Assembly: GCF_034521165.1 (NCBI RefSeq)
Contig: NZ_JAXHMV010000012.1
Span: 1-64,000 of the forward strand
DNA from: Thiohalophilus sp.
GTDB lineage: Bacteria > Pseudomonadota > Gammaproteobacteria > UBA6429 > Thiohalophilaceae
DNA: 64,000 nucleotides
Direction of reading: 5' to 3'
Positions 15,722-25,791 of the stretch are shown here, in pieces. The translations under genes were made by a program, and so were the position numbers. Within the stretch, counting starts at the first letter, position 1; each line of letters begins with the position of its first letter. A model generated the notes under the pieces. The model did no database searches. It worked only from the letters and a program-made list of their open reading frames with translations, and was not told where the DNA came from.

Positions 15722-16207
15722 TTATTCGTGCTCGTGGCCTTCCGGACCGTGGACGTGGCCGTGGTCCAGCTCTTCCTGGGTGGCTTCACGCACTTCGGCG
15801 ATGGTCACGTCGAAATGCAGGGTCTGGCCCGCCAGGGGGTGATTCCCGTCGATGACGACGCCGTCATCCTTGATGTCCATGACCGTGATGGTCAGCGGCT
15901 GGCCTTCCGGGGTCATGGCCTGGTACTGGGCACCAACCTGGACTTCGGTGCCCTCGAACATGTCGTTGGGGACGGTCTGAATCATGCTGTCGTCACGCTG
16001 GCCATAGGCTTCTTCCGGCTGCACGCTGACGTTGACGGATTCGCCCTGAGCCTTGCCCGCCAGGGCGTTTTCCAGGCCGGGGATAATATTGCTGGCGCCG
16101 TGCAGATAGGCCAGTCCGGGGCCACCCTGGGAAGAGTCCAGGACGTTGCCGGTGTCGTCTTTCAGGGTGTAGTCGATGGTGACGACCTTGTTTTCAGAGA
16201 TTTGCAT
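15722..16207 (-). CDS. slyD: SlyD-like FKBP-type peptidyl-prolyl isomerase
   Basis: A 161-residue SlyD-type FKBP. The split FKBP domain (ISENKVVTIDYTLKD..., GPGLAYLHG, IIPGLENALAG) with the inserted chaperone flap (residues about 70-128) is clear. The C-terminal tail is short and His-rich (HGHVHGPEGHEHE), suited to bind Ni2+ or other metals, but lacks the Cys residues of E. coli SlyD. It catalyses proline isomerisation and assists folding or nickel delivery in the cytoplasm. The start ATG at 16207 has AAGGAA upstream. Confidence 0.93.
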   Translation of the reverse strand: MQISENKVVTIDYTLKDDTGNVLDSSQGGPGLAYLHGASNIIPGLENALAGKAQGESVNVSVQPEEAYGQRDDSMIQTVPNDMFEGTEVQVGAQYQAMTPEGQPLTITVMDIKDDGVVIDGNHPLAGQTLHFDVTIAEVREATQEELDHGHVHGPEGHEHE

Positions 16208-16588
16208 AGATATTCCTTGGAGTTCTGTTGATTGCTTGATGAGGTGCTGTCGTTCAAACACTGGCAGGCGTCAGGGGCCCGCGGCGCGGGAATGAAAGAA
16301 GACCGATTGCGTAAATAATGTGCGATCTTAGCACAGGATAAGCCGGATTTCAGGGGGGAGGGACTGCCCCGGGCAATGTTCGTAAACAGTGCGGGGGCCG
16401 GCGGATTGCACCGGAATATGGCGCCGCCAAAGGGCCGGGGGCCGGAACCGGCCGGCCACATACCGGGCATGAATCCGCAATGGTATTGGCCAACAACTCC
16501 CGACAACGGATAAACTGTCTGTCACCAAAACATGTTATACATGCAGCCTGAATTCACCCTAACAGCCCCATAGCCCGGAAATAGCGAC
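16208..16588. other. Divergent intergenic region slyD / pgm
   Basis: About 380 bases with no supported gene. It should hold the promoters of slyD (-) and pgm (+). A weak + strand candidate is TTGGCC near 16487 and TAAACT near 16511. The middle is very GC-rich, with self-complementary CCGG runs around 16430-16465. Confidence 0.4.
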
Positions 16589-18226
16589 ATGCCAGTCAGG
16601 ACAATCAGCACACAGCCCTATGCGGATCAAAAACCCGGCACATCGGGTCTGCGCAAGCGGGTCGCGCATTTTCAGCAGCCGCATTACCTGGAGAATTTCG
16701 TCCAGGCCATTTTTGACAGCCTGGAACCGGCGCGGCGCAGCACGCTGTTGCTGGGCGGCGACGGGCGATATTTCAATGCCGAGGCGATTCAGACGATTTT
16801 GCGCCTGGCGGTGGGAAACGGTTTTCGCCGGATACTGGTGGGCCAGCACGGCTATTTGTCGACCCCGGCCGCCTCGTTACTGATTCGTCGCTACCAGCTC
16901 GATGGCGGGATTATTCTTTCAGCCAGTCACAATCCGGGCGGGCCGGAGGGGGACTTTGGCGTCAAGTTCAATACGCACAGTGGCGGCCCCGCGCCGGAGA
17001 AAGTGACCGCCCGGATTCATCAGCTGGCCTCGAACCTGACGCAATACCGGATTGCCGAGATGGAGCCTGTGCCATTACAGGTGTGCCAGAGCTGGCAGGT
17101 GGACGACAGCCGTATCGAGGTCATCGATTCGGTGCAGGATTATGCCGATTTAATGCAACAGCTGTTTGATTTCGAGCTGATTCGTCAGCGTTTTGCCGAC
17201 GGGCAATTGCGCATCGCCTATGATGCCATGCATGCCATCACCGGGCCCTATGCCCGGGAGATCTTTGTCAACCGGCTGGGCGCCGCACCGGAGTGCCTGT
17301 TAAACGCCGAACCGAAACCCGATTTTGGCGAGGCGCATCCGGATCCCAATCTGGCGCACGCCAGAGCGCTGCAGGCAATCATGAACCAGTCCAGTGGTGC
17401 GCCGGATCTGGGCGCGGCTTCCGACGGGGACGGCGATCGCAATATGATTCTCGGCCAGAGATTTTTTGTCACACCCAGTGACAGTCTCGCGATACTGGCG
17501 GCCAATGCGCAGCAGGTGCCCGGTTATCGTGAGGGAATTGTCGGTGTGGCCCGTTCCATGCCCACCAGTCGGGCAGTGGATCGGGTTGCCGCGCAGCTGG
17601 GCGTGGCCTGCTACGAGACGCCCACCGGCTGGAAATTTTTCGGTAACCTGCTGGATGACGGGCGCATCACTTTTTGCGGGGAAGAGAGCTTCGGTACCGG
17701 CTCCGCGCATATCCGTGAAAAAGACGGTCTGTGGGCGGTACTGTTCTGGTTGAATCTGCTGGCCGCGCGAGATGAATCCGTGGCGGAGATTGTCATGGCC
17801 CACTGGCAACAATACGGTCGTGACTATTACACCCGGCATGACTACGAAAATCTCGACAGCCGGATCGCCGAACAACTGGTCGCGGATTTACGGGCGCAGC
17901 TGAGCTCGTTACCGGGTCGGAATATTGACGGCTTTGTGATCACGGCCGCGGACGATTTCTGTTATAAAGACCCGGTAGACGGCAGTCTCAGCGAACACCA
18001 GGGTCTGCGTATTATTTTTGGCGAGCAGGCCCGGATTGTGGTCCGTCTGTCGGGCACCGGAACAGAAGGGGCCACCCTGCGGCTGTATGTTGAGCAGTAC
18101 GAGCCGCCCGGGGGCGAGCTGATCGAGCCCACCGAGCGTTACTTGCAGCCGTTACTGGTAGTCAGTGAAAGTCTGTTGCCGATCTGTCACCAAACCGGTC
18201 GTGTCGGGCCGAATGTCATCACCTGA
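16589..18226 (+). CDS. pgm: Phosphoglucomutase, alpha-D-glucose phosphate-specific
   Basis: A 545-residue phosphohexose mutase of the Pgm type, interconverting glucose-1-phosphate and glucose-6-phosphate. The N-terminal GTSGLRKRV, the catalytic serine loop LSASHNPGG (about residues 111-119), the metal-binding DGDGDRN and the sugar loop GEESFGTGS are intact, as is the C-terminal phosphate loop RLSGTGTEG. It lies just before glgP and close to the other glycogen genes, linking storage glucan to glycolysis. The start ATG at 16589 fits the family N-terminus. Confidence 0.96.
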   Translation: MPVRTISTQPYADQKPGTSGLRKRVAHFQQPHYLENFVQAIFDSLEPARRSTLLLGGDGRYFNAEAIQTILRLAVGNGFRRILVGQHGYLSTPAASLLIRRYQLDGGIILSASHNPGGPEGDFGVKFNTHSGGPAPEKVTARIHQLASNLTQYRIAEMEPVPLQVCQSWQVDDSRIEVIDSVQDYADLMQQLFDFELIRQRFADGQLRIAYDAMHAITGPYAREIFVNRLGAAPECLLNAEPKPDFGEAHPDPNLAHARALQAIMNQSSGAPDLGAASDGDGDRNMILGQRFFVTPSDSLAILAANAQQVPGYREGIVGVARSMPTSRAVDRVAAQLGVACYETPTGWKFFGNLLDDGRITFCGEESFGTGSAHIREKDGLWAVLFWLNLLAARDESVAEIVMAHWQQYGRDYYTRHDYENLDSRIAEQLVADLRAQLSSLPGRNIDGFVITAADDFCYKDPVDGSLSEHQGLRIIFGEQARIVVRLSGTGTEGATLRLYVEQYEPPGGELIEPTERYLQPLLVVSESLLPICHQTGRVGPNVIT

Positions 18227-18278
18227 TCTTCTATACTTGGCCGATGAGCCACCTTTGAGAAAAAGGTAAGGGAATTCT

Positions 18279-20831
18279 ATGAGCGAAACAATATTCCAGC
18301 TGGAAGTGCGACCCAATATCCCTGAGAAGTTAAAGGGGCTGGAGGCACTGGCCAATGATCTGCTCTACAGCTGGGACCGCGATGTGCGCGGTTTGTTTTA
18401 CCGGCTGGATGATGAGCTGTGGGAAAACTGCAACCACAATCCCAAGGTGTTTTTGCGCCGCATCGCCCAGGAAAAACTGGATGACGCGGAAAATGATCAC
18501 CTGTTGATGGAAGAATATTCACGGGTCATGTCATCTTTTCGGACCTATCATGAAAAGGAAATCAGCTCGAATATTACCGAGTTTCTCGATCCCGATCAGG
18601 ATCTGGTGGCCTATTTCTGCGCCGAGTTCGGCCTGCACGAAAGTTTTCCGATTTATTCGGGCGGCCTGGGCATTCTTGCCGGCGATCACTGTAAGGCGGC
18701 CAGTGACCTGGGTGTGCCCTTCGTCGGTGTCGGTTTGCTGTATCGGCAAGGTTACTTTACTCAGTATATCGACGGTAACGGTAACCAGTTATCCCAATAC
18801 ACGCCTACCGACTTTGATGAGCTCGTCGTTCAGCCGGTCTGCGATAATGACGGCCAGCCGTTTTATGTTCAGGTCGAAATCGAGGAGCGGCCGGTCAAGC
18901 TCAAGGTCTGGGAAGCGCGCGCCGGGCACATTCGCCTGTTCTTGCTGGACAGTGACCTGGAAGAGAATACCACTGAAGACCGCAGTATCACTTTTCAACT
19001 GTATGGCGGTGACAGTACAACCCGCATTCAGCAGGAAATCGTACTGGGGATTGGCGGAGTACGGGCCTTGCGGGCAATGGGTATTACGCCCACAGTCTGG
19101 CACATCAATGAAGGCCATGCTGCGTTTCAGATACCGGAGCGTTGTCGTGAATATGTGGAACAGGGCATGGATTTCAACAGCGCCCTGGAGCTGGTAGCCG
19201 CCGGTACGGTCTTTACCACCCATACACCGGTAGCGGCAGGGCATGACATGTTCCAGCCGGAACAGATGACCCGCTATTTCAAACATTATATCAAATCATT
19301 GAATATTGACCCGGCAGCATTTTATGCCCTGGGCGAGTCACCCAACAATCACGGCAGCTTCAACATGACCGCGCTGGCGTTGCGCGGCTCGCGTTATCAC
19401 AATGGGGTAAGCCGGATTCATGGCTCGGAAGCCTCGGCCATGGAAGGCTATGTCTGGCCCCAGATCCCGCACGTCGAAAATCCGATTTCCTATGTTACCA
19501 ACGGGGTGCATGTCCAGACTTTCCTGGCGCGTGAATGGGTCAACCTGTTCGATATGCGCTTTCGTGAATGGCGCAGTGAGTTGAATAAACCCGAGTACTG
19601 GGAATGTATCGACTCGATACCGGATCACCGCTACTGGAGCCTGCGCCAGGAACTCAAGGCGCAAATGCTCGAAGATGTCTATAAACGGACCCGTCGTCGC
19701 TTTCAGCGTGCCGGGTTCAGTGAGGCCCAGCTCAAACGGCTGAGCAGCTATACCAGCGAACCGGAGCAGAATGTCCTGGTGCTGGGCTTCGCCCGTCGTT
19801 TTGCCACCTACAAGCGGGCGACCTTGTTATTCTCCGATCTGCCACGCCTGGCCCGCTTGCTCAATAATCCCAAGCGGCCGGTGATGCTGGTATTTGCCGG
19901 CAAGGCCCATCCGCGCGATATTCCCGGCCAGGATCTGATTCGCAGGATTCATGAGTATTCCCTGCGTCCGGAGTTTATCGGCAAGATCATCATGCTCGAG
20001 GGCTATGATATGGCTATGGCGCGCAAGCTGGTCACCGGTGTGGATGTCTGGCTGAATACCCCCGAATATCCGCTGGAAGCCAGCGGAACTTCCGGACAGA
20101 AAGCCGCCATCAATGGCGTCATTAACCTGAGTGTGCTCGACGGCTGGTGGGGCGAAGGTTTTGACGGGGAAAACGGCTGGGCGATTCATCCCCACGCCCG
20201 GCATGATGACGCCGGTCTGCGTGATCAGGAAGAAGCGGCCGATCTGCTGGACATTCTGGAGAACGAGGTCATTCCGCTTTATTATGAGTATGGCAGCCAG
20301 GGCTATTCTTCGGGCTGGGTCAAACTGTCCAAAGCCTCCATGAAAAGTTGCCTGCCACGCTTCAATTCGCAACGGATGGTGATCGACTATGTTAAACATT
20401 TCTATGCCCCGGCTCGCGCGCATTATCAGCGCCTGGCTGCGAGCGATTGCGCTCCGGCGAAATCTCTGGCCGAATGGAAAAGCAAAATCCGGGCTAACTG
20501 GAAACACGTCACTATCCGGCGCGTCGATTCGATTCGTCAGCAGATAAAAAACGGAGAATCACTGCCGGTTGTGATTAATGCCAATCTCAATGGTCTGTCG
20601 GCGGAAGATGTGATCGTCGAATGTGTGGTGGGCTGTCGGGATGACAATGGCAAATTCACCCCGCATGAACAATACAGGTTCTCCCATGCCGGAATGGAAG
20701 GTGAAGAGCATATCTTTGAATTGAACCTCGAGCCGGAAAACCCGGGATTGAATCACTACAAACTACGAATGTATCCCTGGCACGAACTGCTCGGACATCC
20801 GTTCGAAATGGGGTCAATGATCTGGATTTAA
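18279..20831 (+). CDS. glgP: Alpha-glucan (glycogen/maltodextrin) phosphorylase, GT35
   Basis: An 850-residue pyridoxal-phosphate-dependent phosphorylase that releases glucose-1-phosphate from alpha-1,4-glucans. The segment AEFGLHESFPIYSGGLGILAGDH and the PLP-lysine motif TSGQKAAINGV (about residue 610) are present. It belongs to the shorter branch found in many bacteria and Thermotoga, with the N-terminal DUF3417-like domain, not the MalP/GlgP type of E. coli. The ATG at 18279 is preceded by AAGGTAAGGG. A TATACT box at 18233 suggests its own promoter. Confidence 0.95.
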   Translation: MSETIFQLEVRPNIPEKLKGLEALANDLLYSWDRDVRGLFYRLDDELWENCNHNPKVFLRRIAQEKLDDAENDHLLMEEYSRVMSSFRTYHEKEISSNITEFLDPDQDLVAYFCAEFGLHESFPIYSGGLGILAGDHCKAASDLGVPFVGVGLLYRQGYFTQYIDGNGNQLSQYTPTDFDELVVQPVCDNDGQPFYVQVEIEERPVKLKVWEARAGHIRLFLLDSDLEENTTEDRSITFQLYGGDSTTRIQQEIVLGIGGVRALRAMGITPTVWHINEGHAAFQIPERCREYVEQGMDFNSALELVAAGTVFTTHTPVAAGHDMFQPEQMTRYFKHYIKSLNIDPAAFYALGESPNNHGSFNMTALALRGSRYHNGVSRIHGSEASAMEGYVWPQIPHVENPISYVTNGVHVQTFLAREWVNLFDMRFREWRSELNKPEYWECIDSIPDHRYWSLRQELKAQMLEDVYKRTRRRFQRAGFSEAQLKRLSSYTSEPEQNVLVLGFARRFATYKRATLLFSDLPRLARLLNNPKRPVMLVFAGKAHPRDIPGQDLIRRIHEYSLRPEFIGKIIMLEGYDMAMARKLVTGVDVWLNTPEYPLEASGTSGQKAAINGVINLSVLDGWWGEGFDGENGWAIHPHARHDDAGLRDQEEAADLLDILENEVIPLYYEYGSQGYSSGWVKLSKASMKSCLPRFNSQRMVIDYVKHFYAPARAHYQRLAASDCAPAKSLAEWKSKIRANWKHVTIRRVDSIRQQIKNGESLPVVINANLNGLSAEDVIVECVVGCRDDNGKFTPHEQYRFSHAGMEGEEHIFELNLEPENPGLNHYKLRMYPWHELLGHPFEMGSMIWI

Positions 20832-20852
20832 GTAGTTCACTTATAGTGGTAG

Positions 20853-20879
20853 GCCGGACATAGCAACGCGGTGTCCGGC
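20853..20879. repeat. REP-like hairpin after glgP
   Basis: GCCGGACA (20853-20860) pairs with TGTCCGGC (20872-20879) across an 11-base loop. There is no T-tract. It probably stabilises or ends the glgP transcript; it may be an interspersed palindrome. Confidence 0.6.
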
Positions 20880-20942
20880 AATCGATGGTATTGCCCGATA
20901 CCGCTTCGCTTTATCGGGCCTGCGACTGGATCTAAAAAGATC

Positions 20943-21068
20943 AACGCAGAGGCGCAAAGAAAGTAATAATTTTGAATTTTAAATGTTGAATTTTGAATGA
21001 GCTCCAATTCTGACACTCAAAATCTAAAATTCAACATTCAAAATTATATCTTTGCGTTCCTCTGCGTT
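20943..21068. repeat. Long imperfect inverted repeat (CGCAGAGGCGCAAAG type)
   Basis: The left arm (20943-21000) and right arm (21016-21068) are near reverse complements. Each ends in the CGCAGAGG...CAAAG sequence and carries A/T-rich TTTTGAATNTTGAATTTT-like text. A related CGCAGAGGCG element occurs at 51829-52056. Such elements are dispersed in many proteobacterial genomes. It sits between the convergent glgP and malQ genes. Confidence 0.65.
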
Positions 21069-21085
21069 ATTCTCTTCTTCGCAGG

Positions 21086-22549
21086 TCATAATCGTCCGTA
21101 CAACTGTAGCAAGTGGCGGAGTTTCCGGGTGAGATCGGTTGGTACCTGTTCCCAGTCGAAGCGCCATTGCCAGTTGCCTTCCATCGTTCCGGGTGTGTTC
21201 ATGCGATGTTCGCTGGCCAGCCCCAGCAGATCCTGCATGGGAATCATTGCCAGGCAGCTGACCGAGGCGAGGGCGCTGCGGATCAGCGGCCAGGGCATTT
21301 TCCGGCCTGTTTCCAGTCCCAGGTAATCCCGTACATGATTTTGCGTTTTCGCGTCGAGTTGTTGATACCAGCCGAGCGTGGTGTCGTTGTCGTGGGTGCC
21401 GGTATAGACCAGTGAACGGAATTCATGTTGGTGGGGCAGGTAGCTGTTGTCGGGATCGCCATCGAAGGCGAATTGCAGAATCTTCATCCCCGGCAGTTCA
21501 AATTTTTCTCGCAGGGCGTGGACCTCCTCGGTGATCATCCCCAGGTCTTCAGCGACCAGTGGCAGATCGGGGAATGTCCTTTGCAGGGCGGCAAGCAATT
21601 TTGCGCCGGGCGCGTCGACCCAGTGCCCTTCGATCGCGGTTTCGGCTTCGGCGGGAATCGACCAGTAGGCCTGCAGGCCGCGAAAGTGATCAATGCGCAC
21701 GATATCAAATAATTCTAACTGGGTTTGCAGGCGACGTTGCCACCATTGAAAGTCGTCCTGCTCCATGATTTTCCAGCGATAGAGCGGATTGCCCCAGCGC
21801 TGACCGGTGTCGGAAAAATAATCCGGTGGCACGCCGGCGACCTGTTGCGGATAACCCTGGCTGTCGAGGGTAAACAGTTCGCGTCGGGCCCAGACATCGG
21901 CGCTGTCATAGGAGACATAGATGGGCATGTCACCAAACAGTAAAACATTATGCTCGGCGGCATAGGCCTTCAGATCCTGCCATTGCTGAAAAAAGATAAA
22001 CTGGCAAAACTGATGAAATTCGATGCGTTCTTTCAGGCTCTCGCGGGCCTCTTTCAGTGCCGCGGTGTCCCGATCCCGTAATGCCGTCGGCCAGTGGTGC
22101 CACGCAAGCTGCTCCTGTTGTTCACGCAAGGCCATAAACAGGCTGTAATCCTCCAGCCAGTCAGATTCGTTAGCGATAAACGCCTGCCAGGCAGATAACA
22201 GTGTTTTGTCTTTCTGGTGACTGAACTGTTTCCAGGCCTGTTCCAGTTGCTGTTGATGGGCCTGAAAATCCGTCACTGCCGGACGATCCGGTAACAGGTG
22301 ACGATCCTGCAGCCAGTCCAGGCTGATCAGGGTCGGGTCGCCGGCGTGAGCCGAGAGGGCCAGATAAGGCGAACCGTCCTGGTGTGTGGGGCCCAGTGGC
22401 AGCATTTGCCACACACCGATCCCGCACTGTTGCAGCCATTCAATAAAGCGATAGGCATCATGGCAGATCTGCCCCCGGGGCAGCGGGCCGGGAAGCGAGG
22501 TTGGGTGTAGCAGGACACCGCCGCGTCGCTGGCGGTACAACGGATGCAT
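21086..22549 (-). CDS. malQ: 4-alpha-glucanotransferase (amylomaltase), GH77
   Basis: A 487-residue GH77 amylomaltase that moves maltosyl and longer units between alpha-1,4-glucans. The family start GGVLLHPTSLPGP, IFFQQWQDL, the nucleophile region VRIDHFRGL and the acid/base region VAEDLGMI are intact, with THDNDTTLGWY near the C-terminus. It works with GlgP in glycogen and maltodextrin turnover. The ATG at 22549 lies immediately after the GH57 stop, so it is the third gene of glgC-GH57-malQ. Confidence 0.96.
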   Translation of the reverse strand: MHPLYRQRRGGVLLHPTSLPGPLPRGQICHDAYRFIEWLQQCGIGVWQMLPLGPTHQDGSPYLALSAHAGDPTLISLDWLQDRHLLPDRPAVTDFQAHQQQLEQAWKQFSHQKDKTLLSAWQAFIANESDWLEDYSLFMALREQQEQLAWHHWPTALRDRDTAALKEARESLKERIEFHQFCQFIFFQQWQDLKAYAAEHNVLLFGDMPIYVSYDSADVWARRELFTLDSQGYPQQVAGVPPDYFSDTGQRWGNPLYRWKIMEQDDFQWWQRRLQTQLELFDIVRIDHFRGLQAYWSIPAEAETAIEGHWVDAPGAKLLAALQRTFPDLPLVAEDLGMITEEVHALREKFELPGMKILQFAFDGDPDNSYLPHQHEFRSLVYTGTHDNDTTLGWYQQLDAKTQNHVRDYLGLETGRKMPWPLIRSALASVSCLAMIPMQDLLGLASEHRMNTPGTMEGNWQWRFDWEQVPTDLTRKLRHLLQLYGRL

Positions 22550-24244
22550 TCAGTGGGTGTCCTGTCCGCGGCGCATGGTACCGCCGGCGGAGGGTTGGCC
22601 ACCGCCGTGGGAAATCGGTTCGGCCAGCACATCCGGTGGTTCCAGCCCCAGTTGCATATACAGATTGGATAATTGCTGGCGATAGAGTTGGTCAAAATCG
22701 CGTACCGATTCGGCCGGGTTGTAATCGCCGAACCACCAGAACCAGTCGGAGCCTTCGCAAATGGCCAGCTGGGTGAGGATTGCCTCGCGCTGCTCAGGGC
22801 TGAATTCGTGTGATGCCAGCTGTTGGTCACAGGCGCGTTTGGCCTCCACCAGCAGATCCCAGGCGCGGTTTTTGCCGGGATCGCCAACCCAGGTGGAGAA
22901 GGTGCCGTAGACCCAGCTGCCGGCCACGATTCGATCCAGCGTGACCGTCTCGGGCTGTTGTGCCAGATAGGCGCTGTAGGTGGTCAGGTTGAGATCAGGG
23001 TGCTCCACCAGACCGGCATACAGCGCCTCTAAAAAGTAATAACCGTTCTTGGGATAAAATTCCCAGGCATTTTCGCCATCCAGAATAATGGAAACCACCG
23101 GATTGGACTGTTCCCGACAGGCCTCGGCGATATTCTCCAGATGATGAAGCAGATTGGCCACCGCATCATCGGCGTGCCAGGTGGCGTAATCAAAGCCGAT
23201 CAGGTCCGATAATCCATCATCGCGGAAAAAACAGCAGGCCGTGGTGTCGGCATAACGGTAGCCGGTGTGAAGACAATCGCTGTCATGGTGGCTGGCGTTG
23301 AGGCTGTTACGCAGCACCGTATCGCCACTGGCCAGCCAGGTAAAGCCGTGCTCTCCAAGCAGGCGGACCGTCGCCTCGCTGATACTGCCTTCCGACGGCC
23401 AGCAGCCGGCGGGACGAAAGCCGAAGTGTTGTTCGAACACCGCCAGCCCTTTTTCGATATGCCAGACGACCCGATCTTCACCGCCGGGATAGTGATCCGC
23501 CAGCGGCAGGCTGGTTTCGGGCAAGGCCTCACGGGCCGAGTGAATATCCAGTAATAACGGCATGATGGGATGGGCATAGGGGGTGACCGACAACTCGATA
23601 CGCCCCTGTTCGGCCAGCGCGCGATAGCGGCCAATCACGTTGTCACACAATTCGCCAATCAGGCGCAGCAGGGTATGGCGGTCATGCTGATTGAAATTGA
23701 TGCCCTTGTCGATTAATGCCTGAATCTGGGGATTTTCCCTGCGCACGGTTTCGCCCAGCCAGGCCAGGTGAAACCAGGTCAACAGGTCGGTTAAAAAGCG
23801 ATCATGCAGATAGATAATGGCATCGGGGTGTTCATCCAGCCAGCTGGCGAACTCGGCCAGTCGTTGATAGTTGGGATAGCGCTGAATCAGACGCGTTTCG
23901 TTGGCCCGCAGGCACTGTTTAATCAGGGCCAGACGCTGCTTGGGTTCGCCGGGCATCACCGGACGGGCCAGGGCATCGAGCAGGGGATCGTGGATTTCCG
24001 TGCCCTGTAAAAAAAACGCCTTTATTTGTTGCGCATAGTCGTCGATCTGTTCCAGCAGCGTCGGTGTGAAGTTGACAACGGCGCGCGCGGCCGGGTTGGC
24101 TTCCAGGTGCGCGGCCATGTCGACATAGTCCTTGATGGCATGCAGGTAGGTCCAGGGCAGGTGGTAGTCGCCACTGCGCCGATCCCGGTATTCGGGCTGA
24201 TGCATATGCCAGTAAAGGACGACGTTCAGTGGTTTAGCGGACAT
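22550..24244 (-). CDS. Glycoside hydrolase family 57 protein (alpha-amylase / glucan-acting)
   Basis: A 564-residue GH57 enzyme. Conserved region 1 (WHMHQPEYRD), the region containing CWPSEGSISE and the catalytic-Asp region IILDGENAWE are visible, so the enzyme is probably active on alpha-1,4-glucan. GH57 includes amylases, amylopullulanases, branching enzymes and glucanotransferases; the exact activity is not evident. It has no signal peptide, so it is cytoplasmic. The last 25 residues are Gly/Ser-rich. The start overlaps the glgC stop by 11 bases. Such a gene between glgC and malQ suggests a part in glycogen trimming. Confidence 0.92.
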   Translation of the reverse strand: MSAKPLNVVLYWHMHQPEYRDRRSGDYHLPWTYLHAIKDYVDMAAHLEANPAARAVVNFTPTLLEQIDDYAQQIKAFFLQGTEIHDPLLDALARPVMPGEPKQRLALIKQCLRANETRLIQRYPNYQRLAEFASWLDEHPDAIIYLHDRFLTDLLTWFHLAWLGETVRRENPQIQALIDKGINFNQHDRHTLLRLIGELCDNVIGRYRALAEQGRIELSVTPYAHPIMPLLLDIHSAREALPETSLPLADHYPGGEDRVVWHIEKGLAVFEQHFGFRPAGCWPSEGSISEATVRLLGEHGFTWLASGDTVLRNSLNASHHDSDCLHTGYRYADTTACCFFRDDGLSDLIGFDYATWHADDAVANLLHHLENIAEACREQSNPVVSIILDGENAWEFYPKNGYYFLEALYAGLVEHPDLNLTTYSAYLAQQPETVTLDRIVAGSWVYGTFSTWVGDPGKNRAWDLLVEAKRACDQQLASHEFSPEQREAILTQLAICEGSDWFWWFGDYNPAESVRDFDQLYRQQLSNLYMQLGLEPPDVLAEPISHGGGQPSAGGTMRRGQDTH

Positions 24245-25502
24245 GATGAATCTGCTGACCGAGCATTTCGGGGGTTACCAGTACCACCCCTTTGGGTGAA
24301 ATGTAAAAGCGCCTGGCATCTTCCTGTGCATCAACGCCTATCTGGGTGCCATCCGGGATTTCACAGCCTTTTTCGATAATCGCGTGACGGATGGTGCAGT
24401 TCTGGCCGATATCGACCTCTGGCAGAATCAACGAGTCCTCCACCAGCGAATAGGATTCGATACAGACACTGGAAAACAGCAGTGAATGACGTACCGTGGC
24501 ACCGGAGATGATACAGCCCCCCGAGACCATGGAATCAATTGCCTCGCCGCGCCGACCGTCTTCGTCAAAAATGAATTTGGCCGGGGGCAACTGTTCCTGG
24601 TAGGTCCAGATGGGCCAGTCCGAATCATACAGATTCAGCTCGGGAGTGATGCCGATCAGTTCCATGTTGGCTTCCCAGAAGGCATCCACGGTTCCCACAT
24701 CGCGCCAGTAACCCTTGTTGCCGCTGACAGGATCCCGGAAGGTATAGGCATGAGCGCGATAATTATCGATCAGGCCGGGGATGACATCCTTGCCGAAATC
24801 GTGGCTGGACTGGTTGTCATCGGCGTCTTCCAGAAGACGGTCAATCAGAAAGTCCTTGTTAAAGACATAGATCCCCATGGAGCAGAGTGACAGGGTCGGG
24901 TCGTCGGGTAGCGTGGGGGGCTGTTCCGGTTTTTCCACAAACCGGCGGATACGATGCGATTCGTCGATATCCATGACCCCGAAGGCGGAGGCCTGTTCCG
25001 TCGGGACCTCGAGACAGCCGACGGTAATGTCCGCGTCCTGCTCTACATGAAAGGCGAGCATGGCGCCGTAGTCCATCTTGTAAACATGATCCCCGGCCAG
25101 TATCAGCACGTATTCGGGATTATGATTGCGGAGGATATCGATGTTCTGGTAAATGGCATCGGCGGTACCGGCGTACCAGGAGGTCTCGATGCGCTGCTGG
25201 GCGGGTAATAATTCGACAAATTCACCGAATTCCCCGCGCAACATGCCCCAGCCCTGCTGGATATGGACAATCAGGGAATGGGCCTTGTACTGGGTCAGTA
25301 CCCCGATGCGCCGGATACCCGAATTGATACAGTTGGAGAGGGGGAAATCGATAATCCGGAATTTGCCGCCGAAGGGCACCGAGGGCTTGGCGCGCCACAG
25401 GGTCAACTGCTTGAGTCGGCTGCCGCGTCCCCCGGCCATGATCAGGGCCAGGGTGTCGCGCGTCAGGCGGCTGACAAAACGGGGCGAACGGCCATGACGC
25501 AT
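24234..25502 (-). CDS. glgC: Glucose-1-phosphate adenylyltransferase
   Basis: A 422-residue ADP-glucose pyrophosphorylase that makes ADP-glucose for glycogen synthesis. The nucleotide-binding GGRGSRLKQLTLWRAKPSVPFGG-like start, with the dinucleotide loop and Lys, is present, as are AGDHVYKMDY and the glucose-1-phosphate site FVEKPEQPP. The C-terminal left-handed beta-helix (ISGATVRHS...) is complete. The start ATG at 25502 has AAGGAAA upstream; longer upstream reading is not conserved. It is the first gene of a - strand operon, divergent from glgBA. Confidence 0.96.
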   Translation of the reverse strand: MRHGRSPRFVSRLTRDTLALIMAGGRGSRLKQLTLWRAKPSVPFGGKFRIIDFPLSNCINSGIRRIGVLTQYKAHSLIVHIQQGWGMLRGEFGEFVELLPAQQRIETSWYAGTADAIYQNIDILRNHNPEYVLILAGDHVYKMDYGAMLAFHVEQDADITVGCLEVPTEQASAFGVMDIDESHRIRRFVEKPEQPPTLPDDPTLSLCSMGIYVFNKDFLIDRLLEDADDNQSSHDFGKDVIPGLIDNYRAHAYTFRDPVSGNKGYWRDVGTVDAFWEANMELIGITPELNLYDSDWPIWTYQEQLPPAKFIFDEDGRRGEAIDSMVSGGCIISGATVRHSLLFSSVCIESYSLVEDSLILPEVDIGQNCTIRHAIIEKGCEIPDGTQIGVDAQEDARRFYISPKGVVLVTPEMLGQQIHHVR

Positions 25503-25791
25503 AGTGATTTCCTTATTCAGTAGTTGAGTGCATTGGTTGTTTTTTGTGCCGGAGGTTCCGCAGGTCGATAGTGCCTGTAGCAACAGGCATGCCAGTCGCA
25601 AATTGCGCAAACCGGCGATGCGGACCCGGACCGCGAAAGGGACGTTGCCCTTTTGTCGCACGACACCACATTCGTGACACACTATCAAGCATAATCGTGA
25701 ATCACCGGCTTGCAAAGCATCGTGGAGGTTATTTTGTGTGGACAGTCTGTGACTGTACAGTGTCATTTCAGCAGGAGGGGGTGACAAAAAG
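25503..25791. other. Divergent intergenic region glgC / glgB
   Basis: About 290 bases before the candidate leader ORF. TGCCTGT/ACAGGCA around 25570-25588 forms a small hairpin. Promoters for both glycogen operons should lie here, but I cannot name convincing -35/-10 pairs. Confidence 0.4.
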